Positions 30,294 through 43,200 of a stretch of 64,000 bases of DNA are shown piece after piece. Numbering within the stretch: the first letter of the stretch is position 1; every line of letters starts with the position of its first letter. The position numbers were made by a program, and so were the translations under genes. Under the pieces are notes generated by a model. The model made no database searches. It was not told where the DNA came from and worked only from the letters and a program-made list of their open reading frames with translations. The stretch covers positions 25,179,716-25,243,715 of the forward strand of contig CM029664.1 of the NCBI GenBank assembly GCA_017311315.1, read 5' to 3'. Source of the stretch: Dendrocalamus latiflorus. Lineage: Eukaryota; Streptophyta; Magnoliopsida; Poales; Poaceae.

Positions 30294-33200
30294 TATCCGG
30301 AAACCAAGAGGGGAGTTGGTGCACGCGTTGGTTTCCTTGAACAACCACACAGCCGAACACCATACGTACAGGCTCACTTATATCCTTTGAATACTTGAGA
30401 CTAGTCATTGATATTGCATTGAGGGCTGCTCCTGAATACTTAAAGCTGAACCTTGGCGATAGCACTAGCGGTCCCGTTCTTCGATGAAAGTGGTAGATTC
30501 GATTGAGGATGGAGATAACGTTGACGACCCGAATACAACCCCCCAAGGACGTTGCGCCTTAGCGATCGATACAAACTCCAGAGGTTGTTCATGGCCTTGT
30601 CGGAGCACGATCAACGTAACCACGGGGGTACTTGTTGTCCTACAATCAATCGAAGAACAGGCAAGAACAAGATAAACAGCAAACCAATTGCAAACGAAAG
30701 ATGTGTGTTTCAATCTGAATCAGAAAAATCCAAACGCTAGTTTCGCATCTGCTATTTTTGCGAGTTTTGTTCGGCCTTGATGCATTAGAAATTTTCTTCA
30801 CGTGCTGATCTTTGCGTTCCTTCGCGCAACTTGATCTTGTGTTCCCTTAAAACAAAAACAATAGATTCAATTTACTCTTGAAATTGAGTCCGTGTCAACA
30901 ACCCCTCCCAGATCAACCCGAGTACAACCCAATAATCCAAAAGAAAAAAAACTAGATTCATTTGACTCTTGAAGTGAGTCTGTCTACAACTCCTCCCAGA
31001 TCAATCCGAGTACGACCCTAGAATCATTGTTGGTTTTGGGTAGCTGTCCACTTCCGAATCCGTTTGGAGGTTGCCATCCGAAACCAACTCCACGGAGGTG
31101 CTATCCGGAAACCAAGAGGGGAGTTGGTGCACACGTTGGTTCCCTTGAACACCATTCAGCCGAACACCATACATACGAGGTTCACTTATATCCTTTGAAT
31201 ACTTGAGACTAGTGACTGATATTGCATTGAGGGCTGCTCCTGAATACTTAAAGTTGAACATTGGTGATAGCACTAGCGGTCCCGTTCTTCGATGAAAGTG
31301 GTAGATTCGAATGAGGATGGAGATAACATTGATGACCCGAATACAACCCCCCAAGGACATTGCGCCATAGCGATCGGTACCAATTCCAGAGGTTGTTCCT
31401 GACCTTGTCGGAGCACAATCAACGTAACCACGAGGGTACTTGTTGTCCTACAAGCAATCGAAGAACATGCAAGAACAGGATAAACAGGCACCCAATTGCA
31501 AATGAAAGACGCATGTTTCAATCTGAATCAGAAAAATCCAAACGCTAGTTTCGCATCTGCTATTTTTGCGAGTTTTGTTCAGCCTTGATCCATTAGAAAT
31601 TTTGTTTACCTGCTGATCTTTGCGTTCCTTCGCGCAACTTGATCTTGTGTTCCCTTAAAACAAAAAAGTAGATCCAATTTACTCTTGAAGTTGAGTCCGT
31701 GTCTACAACTCCTCCCAGATCAACCCGAGTACAGCCCAAGAATCCAAACAAAAAAAGTAGATTCATTTGACCATTGAAGTGAGTCCGTGTCTACAACTCC
31801 TCCCAGATCAATCCGAGTACGACCCTAGAATCGAAGTCGGTTTTGGCTAGCTGTCCCCTTCCGAATCCGTTTGGAGGTTGCCATCCGAAACCAACACCAC
31901 GGAGGTGCTATCCGGAAACCAAGAGGGGAGTTGGTGCACGCGTAAGTTTCCTTGAACAACCATACAGCCGAACACCATACGTACAGGTTCACTTATATCC
32001 TTTGAATACTTGAGACTAGTCATTGATATTGCATTGAGGGTTGCTCCTGAATACTTAAAGCTGAACCTTGGCGATAGCACTAGCGGTCCCGTTCTTCGAT
32101 GAAAGTGGTAGATTCGATTGAGGATGGAGATAACGTTGACGACCCGAATACAACCCCCCAAGGACGTTGCGCCTTAGCGATCGATACAAACTCCAGAGGT
32201 TGTTCGTGGCCTTGTCGGAGCACGATCAACGTAACCACGGGGGTACTTGTTGTCCTACAATCAATCGAAGAACAGGCAAGAACAAGATAAACAGCAAACC
32301 AATTGCAAACGAAAGATGTGTGTTTCAATCTGAATCAGAAAAATCCAAACGCTAGTTTCGCATCTGCTATTTTTGCGAGTTTTGTTCGGCCTTGATGCAT
32401 TAGAAATTTTCTTTACGTGCTGATCTTTGCGTTCCTTCGCGCAACTTGATCTTGTGTTCCCTTAAATCAAAAACAATAGATTCAATTTACTCTTGAAATT
32501 GAGTCCGTGTCCACAACTCCTCCCAGATCAACCCGGGCACAACCCAAGAATCCAAACAAAAAAAACTAGATTTATTTGACTCTTGAAGTGAGTCTGTCTA
32601 CAACTCCTCCCAGATCAATCCGAGTACGACCCTAGAATCAATGTCGGTTTTGGGTAGCTGTCCACTTCCGAATCCGTTTGGAGGTTGCCATCCGAAACCA
32701 ACTCCAGGGAGGTGCTTTCCGAAAACCAAGAGGGGAGTTAGTGTACGCGTTGGTTTCCTTGAACACCATTCAGCCGAACACCATACATACGAGGTTCACT
32801 TATATCCTTTGAATACTTGAGACTAGTCACTGATATTGCATTGAGGGCTGCTCCTGAATACTTAAAGCTGAACATTGGTCATAGCACTAGCGGTCCCGTT
32901 CTTCGATGAAAGTGGTAGATTCGAATGAGGATGGAGATAACATTGATGTCCCGACTACAACCCCCCAAGGACATTGCGCCATAGCGATCGGTACCAATTC
33001 CAGAGGTTGTTCGTGACCTTGTCGGAGCACAAACAACGTAACCACGAGGGTACTTGTTGTCCTACAAGCAATCGAAGAACACGCAAGAATAAGATAAACA
33101 GGCACCCAATTGCAAATGAAAGATGCTTGTTTCAATCTGAATCAGAAAAATCCAAACGCTAGTTTCGCATCTGCTATTTTTGCGAGTTTTGTTCAGCCTT

Positions 33201-34208
33201 GATCCATTAGAAATTTTGTTTACGTGCTGATCTTTGCGTTCCTTCGCGCAACTTGATCTTGTGTTCCGTTAAAACAAAAAAGGAGATCCAATTTACTCTT
33301 GAAGTTGAGTCCGTGTCTACAACTCCTCCCAGATCAACCCGAGTACAGCCCTAGAAACCAAACAAAAAAAGTAGATTCATTTGACTCTTGAAGTGAGTCC
33401 GTGTCTACAACTCCTCCCAGATCAATCCGAGTACGACCCTAGAATCGAAGTCGGTTTTGGCTAGCTGTCCCCTTCCGAATCCGTTTGGAGGTTGCCATCC
33501 GAAACCAACTCCACGGAGGTGCTATCCGGAAACCAAGAGGGGAGTTGGTGCACGCGTTGGTTTCCTTGAACACCATACGTACAGGTTCACTTATATCCTT
33601 TGAATACTTGAGACTAGTCATTGATATTGAGGGCTGCTCCTGAATACTTAAAGCGGAACCTTGGCGGTAGCACTAGCGGTCCCGTTCTTCGACGAAAGTG
33701 GTAGATTCGATTGAGGATGGAGATAACGTTGACGACCCGAATACAACCCCCCAAGGACGTTGCGCCTTAGCGATCGATACAAACTCCAGAGGTTGTTCGT
33801 GACCTTGTCGGAGCACGATCAACGTAACCACGGGGGTACTTGTTGTCCAACAATCAATCGAAGAACAGGCAAGAACAAGATAAACAGCAACCCAATTGCA
33901 AACGAAAGATGTGTGTTTCAATCTCAATCAGAAAAATCCAAACGCTAGTTTCGCATCTGCTATTTTTGCGAGTTTTGTTCAGCCTTGATTTATTAGAAAT
34001 TTTCTTTACGTGCTGATCTTTGCGTTCCTTCGCGCAACTTGATCTTGTGTTCCCTTAAAACAAAAACAATAGATTCAATTTACTCTTGAAATTGAGTCCG
34101 TGTCCACAACTCCTCCCAGATCAACCCGAGCACAACCCAAGAATCCAAACAAAAAAAAACTAGATTCATTTGACTCTTGAAGTGAGTCTGTCTACAACTC
34201 CTCCCAGA

Positions 34209-37191
34209 TCAATCCGAGTACGACCCTAGAATCAATGTCGGTTTTGGGTAGCTGTCCACTTCCGAATCCGTTTGGAGGTTGCCATCCGAAACCAACTCCA
34301 GGGAGGTGCTATCCGAAAACCAAGAGGGGAGATAGTGTACGCGTTGGTTTCCTTGAACACCATTCAGCCGAACACCATACATACGAGGTTCACTTATATC
34401 CTTTGAATACTTGAGACTAGTCACTGATATTGCATTGAGGGCTGCTCCTGAATACTTAAAGCTGAACATTGGTCATAGCACTAGCGGTCCCGTTCTTCGA
34501 TGAAAGGGGTAGATTCGAATGAGGATGGAGATAACATTGATGTCCCGACTACAACCCCCCAAGGACGTTGCGCCATAGCGATCGGAACCAATTCCAGAGG
34601 TTGTTCGTGACTTTGTCGGAGCACAAACAACGTAACCACGAGGGTACTTGTTGTCCTACAAGCAATCGAAGAACATGCAAGAACAAGATAAACAGGCACC
34701 CAATTGCAAATGAAAGATGCATGTTTCAATCTGAATCAGAAAAATCCAAACGCTAGTTTCGCATCTGCAATTTTTGCGAGTTTTGTTCAGCCTTGATCCA
34801 TTAGAAATTTTGTTTACGTGCTGATCTTTGCGTTCCTTCGCGCAACTTGATCTTGTGTTCCGTTAAAACAAAAAAGGAGATCCAATTTACTCTTGAAGTT
34901 GAGTCCGTGTCTACAACTCCTCCCAGATCAACCCGAGTACAGCCCTAGAAACCAAACAAAAAAAGTAGATTCATTTGACTCTTGAAGTGAGTCCGTGTCT
35001 ACAACTCCTCCCAGAGCAATCCGAGTACGACCCTAGAATCGAAGTCGGTTTTGGCTAGCTGTCCCCTTCCGAATCCGTTTGGAGGTTGCCATCTGAAACC
35101 AACTCCACGGAGGTGCTATCCGGAAACCAAGAGGGGAGTTGGTGCACGCGTTGGTTTCCTTGAACACCATACGTACAGGTTCACTTATATCCTTTGAATA
35201 CTTGAGACTAGTCATTGATATTGCATTGAGGGCTGCTCCTGAATACTTAAAGCCGAACCTTGGCGATAGCACTAGCGGTCCCGTTCTTCGAAGAAAGTGG
35301 TAGATTCGATTGAGGATGGAGATAACGTTGACGACCCGAATACAACCCCCCAAGGATGTTGCGCCTTAGCGATCGATACAAACTCCAGAGGTTGTTCGTG
35401 ACCTTGTCGGAGCACGATCAACGTAACCACGGGGGTACTTGTTGTCCTACAATCAATCGAAGAACAGGCAAGAACAAGATAAACAGCAACCTAATTGCAA
35501 ACGAAAGATGTGTGTTTCAATCTGAATCAGAAAAATCCAAACGCTAGTTTCGCATCTGCTATTTTTGCGAGTTTTGTTCAGCCTTGATGCATTAGAAATT
35601 TTCTTTACGTGCTGATCTTTGCGTTCCTTCGCGCAACTTGATCTTGTGTTCCCTTAAAACAAAAACAATAGATTCAATTTACTCTTGAAATTGAGTCCGT
35701 GTCCACAACTCCTCCCAGATCAACCCGAGTACAACCCAAGAATCCAAACAAAAAAAACTAGATTTATTTGACTCTTGAAGTGAGTCTGTCTACAACTCCT
35801 CCCAGATCAATCCGAGTACGACCCTAGAATCAATGTCGGTTTTGGGTAGCTGTCCACTTCCGAATCCGTTTGGAGGTTGCCATCCGAAACCAACTCCAGG
35901 GAGGTGCTATCCGAAAACCAAGAGGGGAGATAGTGTACGCGTTGGTTTCCTTGAACACCATTCAGCCGAACACCATACATACGAGGTTCACTTATATCCT
36001 TTGAATACTTGAGACTAGTCACTGATATTGCATTGAGGGCTGCTCCTGAATACTTAAAGCTGAACATTGGTCATAGCACTAGCGGTCCCGTTCTTCGATG
36101 AAAGGGGTAGATTCGAATGAGGATGGAGATAACATTGATGTCCCGACTACAACCCCCCAAGGACGTTGCGCCATAGCGATCGGAACCAATTCCAGAGGTT
36201 GTTCGTGACTTTGTCGGAGCACAAACAACGTAACCACGAGGGTACTTGTTGTCCTACAAGCAATCGAAGAACATGCAAGAACAAGATAAACAGGCACCCA
36301 ATTGCAAATGAAAGATGCATGTTTCAATCTGAATCAGAAAAATCCAAACGCTAGTTTCGCATCTGCAATTTTTGCGAGTTTTGTTCAGCCTTGATCCATT
36401 AGAAATTTTGTTTACGTGCTGATCTTTGCGTTCCTTCGCGCAACTTGATCTTGTGTTCCGTTAAAACAAAAAAGGAGATCCAATTTACTCTTGAAGTTGA
36501 GTCCGTGTCTACAACTCCTCCCAGATCAACCCGAGTACAGCCCTAGAAACCAAACAAAAAAAGTAGATTCATTTGACTCTTGAAGTGAGTCCGTGTCTAC
36601 AACTCCTCCCAGAGCAATCCGAGTACGACCCTAGAATCGAAGTCGGTTTTGGCTAGCTGTCCCCTTCCGAATCCGTTTGGAGGTTGCCATCCGAAACCAA
36701 CTCCACGGAGGTGCTATCCGGAAACCAAGAGGGGAGTTGGTGCACGCGTTGGTTTCCTTGAACACCATACGTACAGGTTCACTTATATCCTTTGAATACT
36801 TGAGACTAGTCATTGATATTGCATTGAGGGCTGCTCCTGAATACTTAAAGCCGAACCTTGGCGATAGCACTAGCGGTCCCGTTCTTCGAAGAAAGTGGTA
36901 GATTCGATTGAGGATGGAGATAACGTTGACGACCCGAATACAACCCCCCAAGGATGTTGCGCCTTAGCGATCGATACAAACTCCAGAGGTTGTTCGTGAC
37001 CTTGTCGGAGCACGATCAACGTAACCACGGGGGTACTTGTTGTCCTACAATCAATCGAAGAACAGGCAAGAAACAAGATAAACAGCAACCTAATTGCAAA
37101 CGAAAGATGTGTGTTTCAATCTGATCAGAAAAATCCAAAACGCTAGTTTCGCATCTGCTATTTTTTGCGAGTTTTGTTCAGCCTTGATGCA
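34209..37191 (+). repeat. Recent tandem duplication of a 1,598-bp A/B dimer
   Basis: The dimer from about 34209 is repeated from 35807 at exactly 1,598 bp. Shared private variants include GAAAGGGGTAG, GGAACCAATTCC, TCTGCAATTTTTG, CCCAGAGCAATCC and CGAAGAAAGTGG. Differences are few (for example CATCTGAAACC at about 35090 against CATCCGAAACC). This second higher-order unit is independent of the 3,197-bp one. Confidence 0.85.
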
Positions 37192-37291
37192 NNNNNNNNN
37201 NNNNNNNNNNNNNNNNNNNNNNNNNNNNNNNNNNNNNNNNNNNNNNNNNNNNNNNNNNNNNNNNNNNNNNNNNNNNNNNNNNNNNNNNNNN
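37192..37291. other. Assembly gap (100 N) where array orientation switches
   Basis: Exactly 100 N. The left flank is a plus-oriented type A monomer ending in the L1 block. The right flank begins GAAACTAGCGTTTGG, the reverse complement of CCAAACGCTAGTTTC found 40-60 bp before the gap. The true size and the linkage of the two sides are unknown. Confidence 0.97.
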
Positions 37292-40200
37292 GAAACTAGC
37301 GTTTGGATTTTTCTGATTCAGATTGAAACATACATCTTTCATTTGCAATTGGGTTGCTGTTTATCTTGTTCTTGCCTGTTCTTCGATTGCTTGTAGGAAC
37401 AAGTACCCTCGTGGTTACGTTGATTGTGCTCGGACAAGGTCACGAGCAACCTCTAGAGTTGGTATCGATCGCTAAGGCGCAACGTCCTTGGGGGTTGTAG
37501 TCGGGTCGTCAACGTTATCTACATCCTAAATCGAATCTAGCTCTTTCTTCAAAGAACGGGACCGCTAGTGCATCACCAATGTTCAGCTTTAAGTATTCAG
37601 GAGCAGTCCCTCAGTGCAATATCAATGACCAGTCTCAAGTATTCAAAGGATTTAAGTGAACCTCGTATGTATGGTGCTCGGCTGTATGGTGCTCAAGGAA
37701 ACCAACGCGTACACTAACTCCCCTCTTGGTTTTCGGATCGCACCTCCCTGGAGTTAGTTTCGGATGGCAACCTCCAAACGGATTCGGAAGTGGACAGCTA
37801 GCCAAAACCGACATCGATTGTAGGGTCGTACTCGAATTGGATCTGGGAGGAGTTGTAGACATGGACTCACTTCAAGAGTAAAATGAATCTACTTTTTTGT
37901 TTGGATTCAAGGGTTGTACTCGGGTTGATCTGAGAGGAGTTGTAGACGCGGACTCAACTTCAAGAGTAAATTGAATCTACTTTTTTTTGTTTTAAGGGAA
38001 CACAAGATCATGTTGCGCGAAGGAACGCAAAGATCAGCACGTAAACAAAATTTCTAGTGGATCAAGGCTGAACAAAACTCACAAAAATAGCAGATGCGAA
38101 ACTAGCGTTTGGATTTTTCTGATTCAGATTGAAACATACATCTTTCATTTGCAATTGGGTTGCTGTTTATCTTGTTCTTGCCTGTTCTTCGATTGCTTGT
38201 AGGAACAAGTACCCTCGTGGTTACGTTGATTGTGCTCGACAAGGTCACGAGCAACCTCTAGAGTTGGTATCGATCGCTAAGGCGCAACGTCCTTGGGGGT
38301 TGTAGTCGGGTCGTCAACGTTATCTACATCCTAAATCGAATCTAGCTCTTTCTTCAAAGAACGGGACCGCTAGTGCATCACCAATGTTCAGCTTTAAGTA
38401 TTCAGGAGCATCCCTCAGTGCAATATCAATGACCTAGTCTCAAGTATTCAAAGGATTTAAGTGAACCTCGTATGTATGGTGCTCGGCTGTATGGTGCTCA
38501 AGGAAACCAACGCGTACACTAACTCCCCTCTTGGTTTTCGGATCGCACCTCCGTGGAGTTAGTTTCGGATGGCAACCTCCAAACGGATTCGGAAGTGGAC
38601 AGCTAGCCAAAACCGACATCGATTGTAGGGTCGTACTCGAATTGATCTGGGAGGAGTTGTAGACATGGACTCACTTCAAGAGTAAAATGAATCTACTTTT
38701 TTGTTTGGATTCAAGGGTTGTACTCGGGTTGATCTGAGAGGAGTTGTAGACGCGGACTCAACTTCAAGAGTAAATTGAATCTACTTTTTTTTGTTTTAAG
38801 GCACACAAAATCAAGTTGCGCGAAGAAACGCAAAGGTCAGCATGTAAACAACATTTCTAATGGATCAAGGCTGAACAAAACTCACAAAAATAGCAGATGC
38901 GAAACTAGCGTTTGGATTTTTCTGATTCAGATTGAAACATACATCTTTCATTTGCAATTGGGTTGCTGTTTATCTTGTTCTTGCCTGTTCTTCGATTGCT
39001 TGTAGGAACAAGTACCCTCGTGGTTACGTTGATTGTGCTCCGACAAGGTCACGAAGCAACCTCTGGAGTTGGTATCGATCGCTAAGGCGCAACGTCCTTG
39101 GGGGTTGTAGTCGGGTCGTCAACGTTATCTACATCCTAAATCGAATCTAGCTCTTTCTTCAAAGAACGGGACCGCTAGTGCATCACCAATGTTCAGCTTT
39201 AAGTATTCAGGAGCAGCCCTCAATGCAATATCAATGACTAGTCTCAAGTATTCAAAGGATTTAAGTGAACCTCGTATGTATGGTGCTCGGCTGTATGGTG
39301 CTCAAGGAAACCAACGCGTACACTAACTCCCCTCTTGGTTTTCGGATCGCACCTCCCTGGAGTTGGTTTCGGATGGCAACCTCCAAACGGATTCGGAAGT
39401 GGACAGCTAGCCAAAACCGACATTCGATTGTAGGGTCGTACTCGAATTGATCTGGGAGGAGTTGTAGACACGGACTTACTTCAAGAGTAAAATGAATCTA
39501 CTTTTTTTGTTTGGATTCTAGGGTTATACTCGGGTTGATCTGGGAGGAGTTGTACACGCGGACTCAACTTCAAGAGTAAATTGAATCTACTTTTTTTTGT
39601 TTTAAGGGAACACAAGATCAAGTTGCGCGAAGGAACGCAAAGATCAGCATGTAAACAACATTTCTAATGGATCAAGGCTGTACAAAACTCACAAAAATAG
39701 CAGATGCGAAACTAGCGTTTGGATTTTTCTGATTCAGATTGAAACATACATCTTTCATTTGCAATTGGGTTGCTGTTTATCTTGTTCTTGCCAGTTCTTC
39801 GATTGCTTGTAGGAACAAGTACCCTCGTGGTTACGTTGATTGTGCTCCGACAAGGTCACAGCAACCTCTGGAGTTGGTATCGATCGCTAAGGCGCAACGT
39901 CCTTGGGGGTTGTAGTCGGGTCGTCAACGTTATCTACATCCTAAATCGAATCTAGCTCTTTCTTCAAAGAACGGGACCGCTAGTGCATCACCAATGTTCA
40001 GCTTTAAGTATTCAGGAGCAGCCCTCAATGCAATATCAATGACTAGTCTCAAGTATTCAAAGGATTTAAGTGAACCTCGTATGTATGGTGCTCAGCTGTA
40101 TGGTGCTCAAGGAAACCAACGCGTACACTAACTCCCCTCTTGGTTTTCGGATCGCACCTCCCTGGAGTTGGTTTCGGATGGCAACCTCCAAACGGATTCG

Positions 40201-43200
40201 GAAGTGGACAGCTAGCCAAAACCGAGTTCGATTGTAGGGTCGTACTCGAATTGTTCTCGGAGGAGTTGTAGACACGGACTCACTTCAAGAGTAAAATGAA
40301 TCTACTTTTTTTGTTTGGATTCTAGGGTTGTACTCGGGTTGATCTGGAGGAGTTGTAGACACGGACTCAACTTCAAGAGTAAATTGAATCTACTTTTTTT
40401 TGTTTTAAGGGAACACAAGATCAAGTTGCGCGAAGGAACGCAAAGATCAGCACTGTAAACAAAATTTCTAATGGATCAAGGCTGAACAAAACTCACAAAA
40501 ATAGCAGATGCGAAACTAGCGTTTGGATTTTTCTGATTCAGATTGAAACATACATCTTTCATTTGCAATTGGGTTGCTGTTTATCTTGTTCTTGCCTGTT
40601 CTTCGATTGCTTGTAGGAACAAGTACCCTCGTGGTTACGTTGATTGTGCTCGGACAAGGTCACGAGCAACCTCTAGAGTTGGTATCGATCGCTAAGGCGC
40701 AACGTCCTTGGGGGTTGTAGTCGGGTCAGTCAACGTTATCTACATCCTAAATCGAATCTAGCTCTTTCTTCAAAGAACGGGACCGCTAGTGCATCACCAA
40801 TGTTCAGCTTTAAGTATTCAGGAGCAGCCCTCAAGTGCAATATCAATGACTAGTCTCAAGTATTCAAAGGATTTAAGTGAACCTCGTATGTATGGTGCTC
40901 GGCTGTATGGTGCTCAAGGAAACCAACGCGTACACTAACTCCCCTCTTGGTTTTCGGATCGCACCTCCCTGGAGTTGGTTTCGGATGGCAACCTCCAAAC
41001 GGATTCGGAAGTGGACAGCTAGCCAAAACCGACATTCGATTGTAGGGTCGTACTCGAATTGATCTGGGAGGAGTTGTAGACATGGACTCACTTCAAGAGT
41101 AAAATGAATCTACTTTTTTTGTTTGGATTCTAGGGTTGTACTCGGGTTGATCTGGAGGAGTTGTAGACACGGACTCAACTTCAAGAGTAAATTGAATCTA
41201 CTTTTTTTTGTTTTAAGGGAACACAAGATCAATGTTGCGCGAAGGAACGCAAAGATCAGCACGTAAACAAAATTTCTAAGTGGATCAAGGCTGAACAAAA
41301 CTCACAAAAATAGCAGATGCGAAACTAGCGTTTGGATTTTTCCGATTCAGATTGAAACATACATCTTTCATTTGCAATTGGGTTGCTGTTTATCTTGTTC
41401 TTGCCTGTTCTTTGATTGCTTGTAGGAACAAATACCCTTGTGGTTACGTCGATTGTGCTCCGACAAGGTCACAAGCAACCTCTGGAGTTGGTATCGATCG
41501 CTAAGGCGCAACGTCCTTGGGGGTTGTAGTCGGGTCGTCAACGTTATCTACATCCTAAATCGAATCTAGCTCTTTCTTCAAAGAACGGGACCGCTAGTGC
41601 ATCACCAATGTTCAGCTTTAAGTATTCAGGAGCAGCCCTCAATGCAATATCAATGACTAGTCTCAAGTATTCAAAGGATTTAAGTGAACCTCGTATGTAT
41701 GGTGCTCGGCTGTATGGTGCTCAAGGAAACCAACGCGTACACTAACTCCCCTCTTGGTTTTCGGATCGCACCTCCGTGGAGTTGGTTTCGGATGGCAACC
41801 TCCAAACGGATTCGGAAGTGGACAGCTAGCCAAAACCGACTTCGATTGTAGGGTCGTACTCGAATTGATCTGGGAGGAGTTGTAGACACGGACTCACTTC
41901 AAGAGTAAAATGAATCTACTTTTTTTGTTTGGATTCTAGGGTTGTACTCGGGTTGATCTGGAGGAGTTGTAGACACGGACTCAACTTCAAGAGTAAATTG
42001 AATCTACTTTTTTTTGTTTTAAGGGAACACAAGATCAAGTTGCGCGAAGGAACGCAAAGATCAGCACGTAAACAAAATTTCTAATGGATCAAGGCTGAAC
42101 AAAACTCACAAAAATAGCAGATGCGAAACTAGCGTTTGGATTTTTCTGATTCAGATTGAAACATACATCTTTCATTTGCAATTGGGTTGCTGTTTATCTT
42201 GTTCTTGCCTGTTCTTCGATTGCTTGTAGGAACAAGTACCCTCGTGGTTACGTTGATTGTGCTCCGACAAGGTCACGAAGCAACCTCTGGAGTTGGTATC
42301 GATCGCTAAGGCGCAACGTCCTTGGGGGTTGTAGTCGGGTCGTCAACGTTATCTACATCCTAAATCGAATCTAGCTCTTTCTTCAAAGAACGGGACCGCT
42401 AGTGCATCACCAATGTTCAGCTTTAAGTATTCAGGAGCAGCCCTCAATGCAATATCAATGACTAGTCTCAAGTATTCAAAGGATTTAAGTGAACCTCGTA
42501 TGTATGGTGCTCGGCTGTATGGTGCTCAAGGAAACCAACGCGTACACTAACTCCCCTCTTGGTTTTCGGATCGCACCTCCCTGGAGTTGGTTTCGGATGG
42601 CAACCTCCAAACGGATTCGGAAGTGGACAGCTAGCCAAAACCGACATTCGATTGTAGGGTCGTACTCGAATTGATCTGGGAGGAGTTGTAGACATGGACT
42701 CACTTCAAGAGTAAAATGAATCTACTTTTTTTGTTTGGATTCTAGGGTTGTACTCGGGTTGATCTGGAGGAGTTGTAGACACGGACTCAACTTCAAGAGT
42801 AAATTGAATCTACTTTTTTTTGTTTTAAGGGAACACAAGATCAAGTTGCGCGAAGGAACGCAAAGATCAGCACGTAAACAAAATTTCTAATGGATCAAGG
42901 CTGAACAAAACTCACAAAAATAGCAGATGCGAAACTAGCGTTTGGATTTTTCTGATTCAGATTGAAACATACATCTTTCATTTGCAATTGGGTTGCTGTT
43001 TATCTTGTTCTTGCCTGTTCTTCGATTGCTTGTAGGAACAAGTACCCTCGTGGTTACGTTGATTGTGCTCCGACAAGGTCACGAAGCAACCTCTGGAGTT
43101 GGTATCGATCGCTAAGGCGCAACGTCCTTGGGGGTTGTAGTCGGGTCGTCAACGTTATCTACATCCTAAATCGAATCTAGCATCTTTCTTCGAAGAACGG

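Larger units (their letters stand above)
30289..37191 (+). repeat. Satellite array block 5 (A/B monomers, ends at gap)
   Basis: Anchors at 30465 (A), 31273 (B), 32080 (A), 32887 (B), 33673 (A), 34481 (B), 35272 (A), 36079 (B) and 36870 (A). The first two A copies have the long form (spacing 807-808). The last three lack the 16 bp and give 786-791. The A copy at 33673 also lacks five bases in the L2 block (TTGATATTGAGG). In the last 130 bp before the gap there are several single-base indels (37070-37165), as expected near a contig end. Confidence 0.95.
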
